NCBI GenBank assembly: GCA_009936825.1 | Contig: JAACDV010000111.1 | Location: 1-6,705 of the forward strand | DNA from: Bacteroidota bacterium | Lineage (GTDB): Bacteria; Pseudomonadota; Alphaproteobacteria; Puniceispirillales; Puniceispirillaceae | Length of the DNA stretch: 6,705 nucleotides | Direction: 5' to 3' | Part shown: one piece after another, positions 1 through 5,522 of the stretch | How positions within the stretch are numbered: the first letter of the stretch is position 1 | How the letters are laid out: every line of letters begins with the position of its first letter | The notes under the pieces: model-generated | The model's database searches: none | What the model was told of the DNA's origin: nothing | The model's input: only the letters and a program-made list of their open reading frames with translations | Program-made: the position numbers and the translations under genes

Positions 1-1
1 G

Positions 2-1201
2 CCCCCTCGCCAAGGCCCACTATCTGACATCAGGGTAATCGAGATGGGGCAGCTGCTGGCCGGTCCGTTTTGCGGGCAATTATTGGCGGATTTTGGGGCT
101 GAAGTTATTAAGTGTGAGCAGCCCGGCATTGGCGATCCGATGCGTGAATGGGGCCGTGAGAAACCTTATGGTAAATCGCTGTGGTGGCCAGTTGTGGCAC
201 GCAACAAGAAATCTCTGACGATTAATCTGCGCACTCCTGAAGGCCAAAAAATCGTCCATGAGCTGGTTAAAAGTTGCGATATCCTGATTGAAAACTTCCG
301 TCCCGGAACGATGGAGCGTTGGAACCTTGGCTATGAGACGCTAAAGGAAATCAACCCCAAATTGATCATGGTTCGCGTAACCGGGTTTGGTCAGACCGGC
401 CCTTATTCAGCACGCGCCGGATACGGCTCTATTGGCGAGGGAATGGGCGGGCTTCGCTATGTAGTTGGCGATCCATCCACCCAGCCAAGCCGCGTTGGCG
501 TTTCGATGGGAGACGAGCTAGCTGCCACCTATGCTTGTCTCGGGGCGATGATGGCGCTTCACGCACGTGAACGCACGGGTAGGGGCCAGGTTGTTGACAG
601 CGCAATTTACGAAGCTGTGTTGGCAATGATGGAAAGCATGGTCACCGAATATGACGTCGCGGGCTATGTAAGAGAGCGCACCGGGCCGATTCTACCGAAT
701 GTGTCACCGTCAAATATTTTCAACACCAAGGACGGTAAATTGCTGCTTATCGGGGCCAATCAGGACACGGTCTTCACCCGTCTTGCCGCGGCAATGGGAC
801 AGCCCGAACTCGCCTCCGACCCGCGTTATGCCACGCATGCGGCACGCGGCGAGTCGCAGGAAGAACTGGATGGGTTGATTGACGAGTGGACCAAGATGCT
901 GGATCTGGAGCCGTTGCAGGAATTGTTGAACGAAAACGGGGTTCCCTGCGGTCTGATTTACACCGCACCTGATATGTTGAAAGACCCGCACTTCAAAGCA
1001 CGCGAAGCCATTGTCGAAGTGCCGCATCCTGATTTCGGCAGTATCAAAATGCAGAATGTTGCTCCAAAATTGTCGGATACGCCGGGTGCAGTGCGCCATG
1101 TCGGACCTGAACTTGGTCAGCATACGCAGCAAGTTCTTGGCGAGATTTTGAATCATAGCGCTGAGGAAATTGCCGAATTGCGCGAAAAGGGAATTGTCTA
1201 G
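2..1201 (+). CDS. CaiB/BaiF family (class III) CoA-transferase, 5' end outside the window
   Basis: Likely transfers coenzyme A between an acyl-CoA donor and a carboxylic acid, in the cytoplasm, activating an acid for further breakdown. The reading frame is open to the left edge. The 14 codons before the first ATG (position 44) read PPRQGPLSDIRVIE, the usual family lead-in to MGQLLAGPFCGQLLADFGAEV, so the true start lies upstream and the ATG at 44 is internal. Other family marks are ARNKKSLTINL, the ENFRPGTMERWNLGY block, and a GQTGPY segment followed by a glycine-rich stretch. The Asp in GVSMGDELAATYACLGA (codon 512-514) sits where the family's catalytic aspartate, which carries the acyl anhydride, is found. 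About 399 residues are visible, close to full family length, so little is missing. The family is certain. The acid substrate cannot be read from sequence; neighbours suggest a dicarboxylic or hydroxy acid from ring breakdown. Confidence 0.93.
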   Translation, partial: PPRQGPLSDIRVIEMGQLLAGPFCGQLLADFGAEVIKCEQPGIGDPMREWGREKPYGKSLWWPVVARNKKSLTINLRTPEGQKIVHELVKSCDILIENFRPGTMERWNLGYETLKEINPKLIMVRVTGFGQTGPYSARAGYGSIGEGMGGLRYVVGDPSTQPSRVGVSMGDELAATYACLGAMMALHARERTGRGQVVDSAIYEAVLAMMESMVTEYDVAGYVRERTGPILPNVSPSNIFNTKDGKLLLIGANQDTVFTRLAAAMGQPELASDPRYATHAARGESQEELDGLIDEWTKMLDLEPLQELLNENGVPCGLIYTAPDMLKDPHFKAREAIVEVPHPDFGSIKMQNVAPKLSDTPGAVRHVGPELGQHTQQVLGEILNHSAEEIAELREKGIV

Positions 1202-1271
1202 ACACCGAATCTTTGGGGCTAATTACGCTCCAATGTCTCTGCCCAATGTCTCTGCCCAATGTCTCGGTGTC
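1201..1271. repeat. 8-base inverted repeat enclosing the gene 1/gene 2 spacer
   Basis: GACACCGA at 1201-1208, which begins on the last base of the CoA-transferase stop codon, is exactly complementary in reverse to TCGGTGTC at 1264-1271. The 55 bases between hold the tandem repeats and a small internal hairpin (TTGGGGC at 1213-1219 with GCTCCAA at 1227-1233, one G-T pair). No T-run follows either structure, so it does not look like a classical intrinsic terminator. Its role is unknown. Confidence 0.5.
1230..1268 (+). repeat. Three tandem copies of a 13-base unit (third imperfect)
   Basis: The unit CCAATGTCTCTGC occurs exactly at 1230-1242 and 1243-1255. A third copy at 1256-1268 (CCAATGTCTCGGT) matches ten of its first ten bases and then diverges. 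The array lies in the 104-base untranslated gap between the CoA-transferase and the amidohydrolase. It could be a slippage-prone spacer or a repeated protein-binding or RNA-pairing site. Nothing else in the window carries the same unit. Confidence 0.9.
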
Positions 1272-1292
1272 ACCTAATATTTGAAATTTGCA

Positions 1293-1298
1293 GAAGGA
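1293..1298 (+). promoter_or_regulatory. Ribosome binding site that fixes the amidohydrolase start
   Basis: GAAGGA lies 7 bases before the ATG at 1306. This favours that ATG over the in-frame TTG at 1288, which lies upstream of the site and would put the site inside the coding region. Confidence 0.75.
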
Positions 1299-1305
1299 CA
1301 AATTG

Positions 1306-1944
1306 ATGACGACTGATCTTGATGCCAATTACGCCAAGGCTGGCTACAACACCCCCCAGCGCTGGGGTAAAAGTCCGGCCTTAGTGCTGGTGGATTTCGC
1401 CAAGGCGTATTTTGAGCCTAGCTCCCCCCTTTATGGCGGCGAGGGCTGCATCACCGCTGCGAAGAATGCCAGACGCCTTCTTGATCAAGCGCGCAGCCTT
1501 GCCATTCCAGTTATTTTTACCGAGGTGCGATATAAGAAGGGCGGCGCCGATGGCGGCGTGTTCTTTCGCAAAACGCCGCCGCTGAGTTGTTTTGAGGCGG
1601 GCAACCCGCTGGGCGATCTTCATGAAGATCTGCAAAACCGTGATGATGAGATTATCATTACCAAGCAATATCCGTCGGCGTTTTTTGGTACGTCGTTAGC
1701 GGCGATGTTAACGTCGATGCAAGTTGACACCGTGTTGCTGACCGGCCTTACAACCTCGGGATGTGTGCGGGCAAGCTGTGTTGATGCCATGAGCAACGGC
1801 TTTATCACGCTGGTTGTATCCGATGCGTGCGGAGATCGGGCAGACGCGCCGCATCAGGCTAATCTGTTCGATATGGGGGCGAAATATGCTGACGTGCTGA
1901 CAACGGATGATGCGTGTGCCTATGTCCAGTCCGCTGCCAGCTGA
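1306..1944 (+). CDS. Isochorismatase-fold amidohydrolase, N-carbamoylsarcosine amidase-like
   Basis: A 212-residue cytoplasmic cysteine hydrolase that should cleave a linear amide or carbamoyl group, releasing ammonia. The full catalytic set of the fold is visible: Asp30 in ALVLVDFAKAYF, Lys120 in IITKQYPSAFFGT and Cys153 in GLTTSGCVRASCVDAMSNGF. The TTSGCVR nucleophile loop with the following DAMSNGF block is typical of the N-carbamoylsarcosine amidase branch, which also contains maleamate- and ureidoacrylate-type amidases. The ATG at 1306 is chosen because GAAGGA lies 7 bases before it. The gene follows the CoA-transferase on the same strand after a 104-base spacer with repeats, so it may be co-transcribed or have its own promoter. 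It converges on the racemase-fold gene with 12 bases between stop codons. The family and active site are clear. The actual substrate (carbamoyl-amino acid, maleamate-like acid or other amide) is not determined. Confidence 0.9.
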   Translation: MTTDLDANYAKAGYNTPQRWGKSPALVLVDFAKAYFEPSSPLYGGEGCITAAKNARRLLDQARSLAIPVIFTEVRYKKGGADGGVFFRKTPPLSCFEAGNPLGDLHEDLQNRDDEIIITKQYPSAFFGTSLAAMLTSMQVDTVLLTGLTTSGCVRASCVDAMSNGFITLVVSDACGDRADAPHQANLFDMGAKYADVLTTDDACAYVQSAAS

Positions 1945-1956
1945 TTATCCTAAACC

Positions 1957-2703
1957 TTAATGATCCCGAAAAAGGGGGCCATGCCCGTCGAACTGATCTT
2001 TAAATCCCATCGCCCGTAATGCGTGCCAATAGGTGGCGGCATTAATCGGGATCATCGGTTTGCCAATCTCGACTGACATCTCATTGCAGACATTTATCAT
2101 CGATAAGTTAGTGCCAACCTGCACGAAAGCATCAATGCTATCGTCATTCATCTCCAGAACATGCTGGCGAAGATCGTCTGGTTGTACATGCGCAATTTCA
2201 ACAGGGCTTGGGCATTTCAACCCGCGAAATTTGCGAACCTCAAACCCGCAATCCTCAAAGAACTGAGTGACATTCTTGTCCGATATCGGAAAGTAAGGAG
2301 AGATCACGGCAATGCGCTTTACCCCATAAAGGTTCAGCGCGTCCTCACAGGCGAACGATCCTGCCGAGATGGAGACACCGCAATGATCGGATAGCTCCTG
2401 CATCCGCTTTTCCGAAGGCGCGCGTCCTCCCCAAAACATCAGCGCCGACATTCCCATAATCAGATAATCCGGCTCGCAGGTCATACACCGGTCAACGGCA
2501 TCGTACAGCGTTGCGCCAATCGCCTCAACCAATGCCACAAACTCATCATCATTGCTGACTTGCATGTTGGGAATATGGATACGTCCATAATGATTGGTTA
2601 CGCCCGGGATGCGCAAATCATCCATATCGGGTTGAACAATCGTGTTGGTCGAAGGGGCGACTACCGCGAATTTGCAGCGCCAACCAAGAGCATCTCGTGA
2701 CAT
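1957..2703 (-). CDS. Maleate isomerase/arylmalonate decarboxylase-like protein (Asp/Glu racemase superfamily)
   Basis: A 248-residue cytoplasmic protein with the two-lobed Asp/Glu racemase fold. Near the N terminus, FAVVAPSTNTIVQPDMDDL (residues 12-30) matches the carboxylate-binding PSTNT motif of maleate isomerases and arylmalonate decarboxylases. The second lobe begins with YGVKRIAVISPY (126-137). Maleate isomerase uses one cysteine from each lobe. Here the first-lobe loop reads MGMSALMFWGG (83-93) and the second reads VQVGTNLSMINV (194-205), so Ser/Ala and Gly stand where the cysteines are expected. It is therefore probably neither a standard isomerase nor a standard decarboxylase, although Cys206 lies close to the second loop. 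The start is ATG at 2703 with GGAG 8 bases upstream and a TATAAT box further up. It is transcribed divergently from the PEP-mutase-like lyase gene and converges with the amidohydrolase gene. Isomerisation, racemisation or decarboxylation of a dicarboxylic acid or its derivative are all possible. Confidence 0.85.
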   Translation of the reverse strand: MSRDALGWRCKFAVVAPSTNTIVQPDMDDLRIPGVTNHYGRIHIPNMQVSNDDEFVALVEAIGATLYDAVDRCMTCEPDYLIMGMSALMFWGGRAPSEKRMQELSDHCGVSISAGSFACEDALNLYGVKRIAVISPYFPISDKNVTQFFEDCGFEVRKFRGLKCPSPVEIAHVQPDDLRQHVLEMNDDSIDAFVQVGTNLSMINVCNEMSVEIGKPMIPINAATYWHALRAMGFKDQFDGHGPLFRDH

Positions 2704-2722
2704 TTATAAATCTCCGGTTTGG

Positions 2723-2728
2723 ATTATA
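2723..2728 (-). promoter_or_regulatory. Candidate -10 box of the racemase-fold gene
   Basis: Read on the minus strand, this is a perfect TATAAT, about 20 bases before the ATG at 2703. It would give a very short leader that still contains the GGAG site (2715-2712). No good -35 match is seen at normal spacing (AGAGGA at 17 bases), so the promoter may need an activator or may be weak. AT-rich chance matches cannot be excluded. Confidence 0.4.
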
Positions 2729-2784
2729 TCTTTGCATCGAAGCTTTCCTCTAGTGTCGTCGCGGGTGCAGGCGAAGTCAACAAC

Positions 2785-2796
2785 TTGTCTGGACAA
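2785..2796. promoter_or_regulatory. Inverted repeat TTGTC-TG-GACAA, candidate GntR/UTRA operator
   Basis: Two perfect 5-base arms are separated by 2 bases, in the 136-base divergent region between the racemase-fold and lyase genes. The TTGT(N4)ACAA shape resembles operators of HutC-branch GntR regulators, and a regulator of that branch is encoded at 4759-5502. The site lies about 43 bases upstream of the lyase start and about 80 bases upstream of the racemase-fold start, so it could act on either gene. Binding by the local regulator is inference. Confidence 0.4.
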
Positions 2797-2825
2797 ATTC
2801 ACAAAGCTGGCTATGGTTTATCGAA

Positions 2826-2831
2826 GGGAGG
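2826..2831 (+). promoter_or_regulatory. Strong ribosome binding site of the lyase gene
   Basis: GGGAGG lies 8 bases before the ATG at 2840. It decides the start in favour of 2840 over the ATG at 2813, which has no such site, and over the longer open frame that extends back into the divergent promoter region. Confidence 0.8.
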
Positions 2832-2839
2832 GCGGCCTT

Positions 2840-3697
2840 ATGGGTGACCGCAGATTGCGTGACTTGCTGGCATCGGGGGAGGCGATTATTGCCCCCGGGG
2901 TTTATGATATGATCTCCGCTAGAATGGCGTGCCAGGCCGGATTTAATGCGCTTTATGTTGGTGGTTATGGTATTTCAGCGTCTCATCTCGGGCTGCCTGA
3001 TGTTGGCTTGATGAGTTATACCGATGTTGTTCAACAAGTGCGTAGCATCGTGCGAAACAGCACTATTCCTGTTATTGCCGACGCCGATACAGGCTATGGC
3101 GGGTTGGTAAATCTGCGGCTTACGGTACGCGGTTTTGAAGACGCCGGAGCAAGCGCAATTCAGATTGAGGATCAGAATTTTCCGAAACGCTTTGCGCATG
3201 CAAAAGGGGTTCAGGTAATCACCAAGGCCGAAATGGTGCGCAAGGTCAAAGTGGCCTGCGATAGTCGTAGCAGCGAAGATTTTCTGATCATCGCGCGCAC
3301 CGATAGTCTTCCCGAACACGGCGTTGATGACGCGGTTGACCGCGCAACTGCCTATGTTGAGGCTGGCGCTGATATTGTTTTTATCGAAGGGGCGCAGGAC
3401 GCCGCCGGAATGCGCCATATCGCCGGACAGTTTTCAGTGCCGCTGGTTGCCAAGATGTTTCCTGATGGCGAAATTGGTGCGTTGAGCAGCGCCGCGCTGG
3501 CTGAGATGGGCTATCAAGTGATCATATATCCAGCTCTGGGGTTCTTGGCGGCGAGTGCGGCGCTGGAGGCGGGATACGCGGAATTTCTTGATACTGGCAA
3601 GGTCACGCACCAGCCGCTGTTTGGTTTTGAAGAATTTAGCCAGATGATCGGCTTTGAAGAAATCTATGAATTTGAAAAAAGATGGGATGAGGAATAG
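2840..3697 (+). CDS. Isocitrate lyase/PEP mutase superfamily enzyme (C-C or C-P lyase type)
   Basis: A 285-residue single-domain TIM-barrel enzyme of the family that makes or breaks bonds next to an alpha-keto acid enolate. It is probably cytoplasmic and Mg-dependent. Visible marks are IIAPGVYDMISARMACQAGF (residues 16-35), YVGGYGISASHLGLPD (39-54), the metal-binding DADTGYGG (81-88), IEDQ (109-112), IIARTDS, and the C-terminal block MGYQVIIYPALGFLAASAALE. Isocitrate and methylisocitrate lyases carry a catalytic cysteine in a K(K/R)CGH loop. Here that loop reads PKRFAHAKG (115-123), so the cysteine is absent. This argues against methylisocitrate lyase and leaves oxaloacetate decarboxylase-like, dimethylmalate lyase-like or carboxyphosphonoenolpyruvate-mutase-like roles open. 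The start at 2840 is set by GGGAGG 8 bases upstream. The PuuE-like gene follows after 85 bases on the same strand. In this setting it may cleave a branched or hydroxylated dicarboxylic acid to pyruvate or a similar keto acid. Confidence 0.88.
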   Translation: MGDRRLRDLLASGEAIIAPGVYDMISARMACQAGFNALYVGGYGISASHLGLPDVGLMSYTDVVQQVRSIVRNSTIPVIADADTGYGGLVNLRLTVRGFEDAGASAIQIEDQNFPKRFAHAKGVQVITKAEMVRKVKVACDSRSSEDFLIIARTDSLPEHGVDDAVDRATAYVEAGADIVFIEGAQDAAGMRHIAGQFSVPLVAKMFPDGEIGALSSAALAEMGYQVIIYPALGFLAASAALEAGYAEFLDTGKVTHQPLFGFEEFSQMIGFEEIYEFEKRWDEE

Positions 3698-3782
3698 CCC
3701 TCAAGACACATGCCAACACCCATGCAAATTAGCGACTACCAACAGGATAAAGCCAAATAGAACAAACTGGGAGTTCACCGCC

Positions 3783-4691
3783 ATGCATTATGATTTTGTG
3801 CCCATGCCCCATCGCCAGCCGTTGAAATGGCCAAATGGCAAAAGAATGGCGGTCGTGCTGACGACTAATTTGGAATATTGGGAGCCGACAAAGGATACCG
3901 ACAGGGTAATTTATCCGGGCGGACCGGGAATTGTTGGGGGCACGCTGACCGGGCGCATTTATGATAATCCGAACTGGACATGGCGCGAATATGGACACCG
4001 CGTTGGTGTGTGGCGCATGTTCGATCTTTTTGAAAAAGCTGGCATCCCGACCTCATGCACAATCAACGCGATGATGGCGATTGAGCGCAAAGCGGTCGTC
4101 GATCACGCAGTTGCGGCTGGATATGAAATCGTCGCGCATAATTATGAACAGACCGAACTGTTGACCGATTTTCAGGATGATGAAGAGGCGGAACGTAAGA
4201 TCATTCAAGCGACATTGAAGGTTTATAAAGACGCGATAGGCAGGGATGCGCGTGGGTGGCTGTCATCCTCATTGCGCTCAACGCCATCGACCATCGATAT
4301 CATTGCCGAAGAGGGGTTGTTGTTTTTCTGCGATCTTTTGAACGATGATCAGCCTTATCTTGTCAAAACCCGTAGCGGGCGTGACATTGTGTCGGTCCCC
4401 TACACTTCAGAGGTTAATGATTTCACCGTTTTCATGCGGCAAGGCAAAGATGTTGAGGGTGCATTCAACGTGTTCAAGGAACAGTTTGACTGGCTGTATA
4501 AAGAAAGCGAGACCAGTGGGCGGCATATGAATATTGGTCTTCACCCGCACGTTATTGGCCAGCCGTTCCGTATCCGCTCACTGCAGATGTTTTTGGATTA
4601 TGTAAAGCAGTTTGACGATGTCTGGTTTGCCACGCGCGAAGAAATTGCCGAATGGTATCTGCAAAATCATACCGACCATATTTCAGAATAG
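3783..4691 (+). CDS. Polysaccharide deacetylase-fold protein of the PuuE allantoinase type
   Basis: A 302-residue protein with the NodB-type deacetylase barrel and no signal peptide, so probably cytoplasmic and acting on a small molecule rather than a glycan. Features are WPNGKRMAVVLTTNLEYWEP (residues 16-35), a long insert rich in Gly/Pro, YGHRVGVWRMFDLFEKAGIP (70-89), TINAMMAIE, and GYEIVAHNYEQTE (113-125). A late LHPHVIGQPFRIRSL block (253-267) is typical of the PuuE branch. Metal-dependent deacetylases have an Asp-Asp motif on the first strand and H-x3-H on the second. Here these read TTNLE and HNYEQ, so the metal triad is incomplete. Metal-free PuuE allantoinase is the closest functional precedent and opens a hydantoin ring. 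The ATG at 3783 has GGGAG 9 bases upstream; the open frame before it overlaps the lyase gene and looks non-coding. Ring-opening amide hydrolysis is the best guess; the substrate is unknown. Confidence 0.85.
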   Translation: MHYDFVPMPHRQPLKWPNGKRMAVVLTTNLEYWEPTKDTDRVIYPGGPGIVGGTLTGRIYDNPNWTWREYGHRVGVWRMFDLFEKAGIPTSCTINAMMAIERKAVVDHAVAAGYEIVAHNYEQTELLTDFQDDEEAERKIIQATLKVYKDAIGRDARGWLSSSLRSTPSTIDIIAEEGLLFFCDLLNDDQPYLVKTRSGRDIVSVPYTSEVNDFTVFMRQGKDVEGAFNVFKEQFDWLYKESETSGRHMNIGLHPHVIGQPFRIRSLQMFLDYVKQFDDVWFATREEIAEWYLQNHTDHISE

Positions 4692-4727
4692 GTGTTAGGC
4701 AAAGGCCCCTAGGGCGCCTATCTGAAA
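4681..4727 (+). other. Long imperfect stem-loop spanning the PuuE-like gene stop codon
   Basis: TTTCAGA (4681-4687) pairs with TCTGAAA (4721-4727). After one bulged A, TAGG (4689-4692) pairs with CCTA (4717-4720), giving 11 base pairs that continue with G-T wobble pairs inward. A smaller TAGG/CCTA hairpin (4696-4699 with 4708-4711) can form in the loop. The stop codon TAG (4689-4691) lies in the left arm. No T-run follows, so it may protect the 3' end or assist the terminator just downstream rather than terminate alone. Confidence 0.5.
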
Positions 4728-4738
4728 TTCACCAACAT

Positions 4739-4775
4739 AAAGGGGCAATCTGAGTTTTTCAGCTTTGCCCTTTTT
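4739..4775 (+). terminator. Intrinsic terminator between the convergent genes
   Basis: GGGCAA (4743-4748) pairs with TTGCCC (4765-4770). Inside it CTGA (4750-4753) pairs with TCAG (4759-4762) around a 5-base loop. Three A's precede (4739-4741) and five T's follow (4771-4775), so it should end plus-strand transcripts from the lyase and PuuE-like genes. The reverse direction has a weaker T-run (3 bases) but may also work for the minus-strand unit. The right half overlaps the last codons of the GntR gene. Confidence 0.7.
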
Positions 4776-5502
4776 GCTTTAGTTTCGATAAGAAAATGAA
4801 ATTATCTTCGCCAAGATGCCAGTTGAAGGACGCTAGCAATGTGCGTTGGTCGTATTTATACCGTCGCAGGATTCGCAAAGATAAATTGGAAGATGGTTTG
4901 CCAAGTGCAGCATAGATGTCTGGCGGCATTGTCAGGGCCTGAATTTCCTGTTCAATATTGGTGACGGCGACACCCTTGGCTTTTTCAAGATAGACATAAA
5001 AAGGTGGTTTGCGGGTTGCCATTGTCTCCCACAGATCTTCAAATTCGGGTGAGATATACGTCTCGATGAGCGCTATTGGATCATTGCCGGATCCTTGCAG
5101 GCGAAGGCCGCGCTGAAGCAGCCACTTCCGCTCAGCTTCCTCGCCGCCTTGCACGTCAAGTTTGGCCAGCATACCCGGGCTAAGGTTCACCGCTTCTGAA
5201 GATAGACATTCATACCCCGATCCAAGGGCAAAGCGGAGAAGCTCATTGGCGGTCTCAAAGCTCTGTACAAAAACGTCGGTTGGATCGGCTCTTATAACCT
5301 TGCCGCAAGACCCTTGCTTGCGTTCGGCAAGGCCGTCAGCCTGTAATCGTCGTAGAGCTTCTCGGACAGTAAATCTGCTAGCACTAAATTCTCGGCATAG
5401 CATAGCCTCGCTTGGCAGATTGCTATTAACCGGATAATCGCCATCAAAAATCCGCTTGCGAATAACTTCGTGAATCTCTTGATAGCGCGCTATTTTTGGC
5501 AA
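4759..5502 (-). CDS. GntR family transcriptional regulator with UTRA domain (HutC branch)
   Basis: A 247-residue DNA-binding regulator, likely a repressor released by a pathway compound. The N-terminal winged helix runs from about residue 5 to 72: RYQEIHEVIRKRIFDGDYP, then LPSEAMLCREFSASRFTVREALRRL cut here as LPSE (29-32) and the recognition helix SRFTVREALRRL (42-53), and the wing GLAERKQGSCGKVI (57-70). The rest, from about 85, is a UTRA ligand-binding domain, with GSGNDPIALIETYISPEF and the final strands LRILRRYKYDQRTLLASFNW. The start is TTG at 5502. An in-frame stop lies directly upstream, and AGGAG (5513-5509) sits 6 bases before it. It follows the flavin monooxygenase gene after 20 bases, so the two are probably co-transcribed. 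A TTGTC-TG-GACAA site at 2785-2796 is a possible target. The effector cannot be read from the sequence. Confidence 0.92.
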   Translation of the reverse strand: MPKIARYQEIHEVIRKRIFDGDYPVNSNLPSEAMLCREFSASRFTVREALRRLQADGLAERKQGSCGKVIRADPTDVFVQSFETANELLRFALGSGYECLSSEAVNLSPGMLAKLDVQGGEEAERKWLLQRGLRLQGSGNDPIALIETYISPEFEDLWETMATRKPPFYVYLEKAKGVAVTNIEQEIQALTMPPDIYAALGKPSSNLSLRILRRYKYDQRTLLASFNWHLGEDNFIFLSKLKQKGQS

Positions 5503-5508
5503 TCATTA

Positions 5509-5513
5509 CTCCT
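5509..5513 (-). promoter_or_regulatory. Ribosome binding site supporting a TTG start for the GntR gene
   Basis: On the minus strand AGGAG is followed by a 6-base spacer (TAATGA) and then TTG at 5502. The spacer contains an out-of-frame ATG only 2 bases from the site, which would encode just 20 residues. TTG is the only start that gives the intact N-terminal helix. Confidence 0.7.
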
Positions 5514-5522
5514 GCTATACTT

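Noticed and set aside
710..1156. Minus-strand open frame of 148 codons inside the CoA-transferase gene
   Set aside because: It is antisense to a clearly coding family member, with no recognisable domain and no ribosome binding site that I can see.
1230..1268. Possible CRISPR array from the tandem repeats
   Set aside because: The units are only 13 bases long and directly adjacent, with no unique spacers and no cas genes nearby.
1288..1305. TTG start six codons earlier for the amidohydrolase
   Set aside because: The ribosome binding site lies downstream of this TTG and correctly spaced for the ATG at 1306.
2642..2839. 66-codon N-terminal extension of the PEP-mutase-like lyase
   Set aside because: It crosses the divergent promoter region and the start of the opposite gene, shows no family similarity, and a strong GGGAGG site points to the ATG at 2840.
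2975..3418. Minus-strand open frame of 147 codons inside the lyase gene
   Set aside because: It is antisense to conserved motifs of the lyase, and its translation shows no recognisable family pattern.
3654..3782. 43-codon N-terminal extension of the PuuE-like protein
   Set aside because: It overlaps the end of the lyase gene, has an unusual low-complexity Lys/Asn/Thr composition, and the ATG at 3783 has its own GGGAG site and matches the family's N terminus.
3698..3782. Possible separate promoter or small gene between the lyase and PuuE-like genes
   Set aside because: The 85 bases show no convincing -35/-10 pair, terminator or coding frame, so it is treated as an operon spacer.
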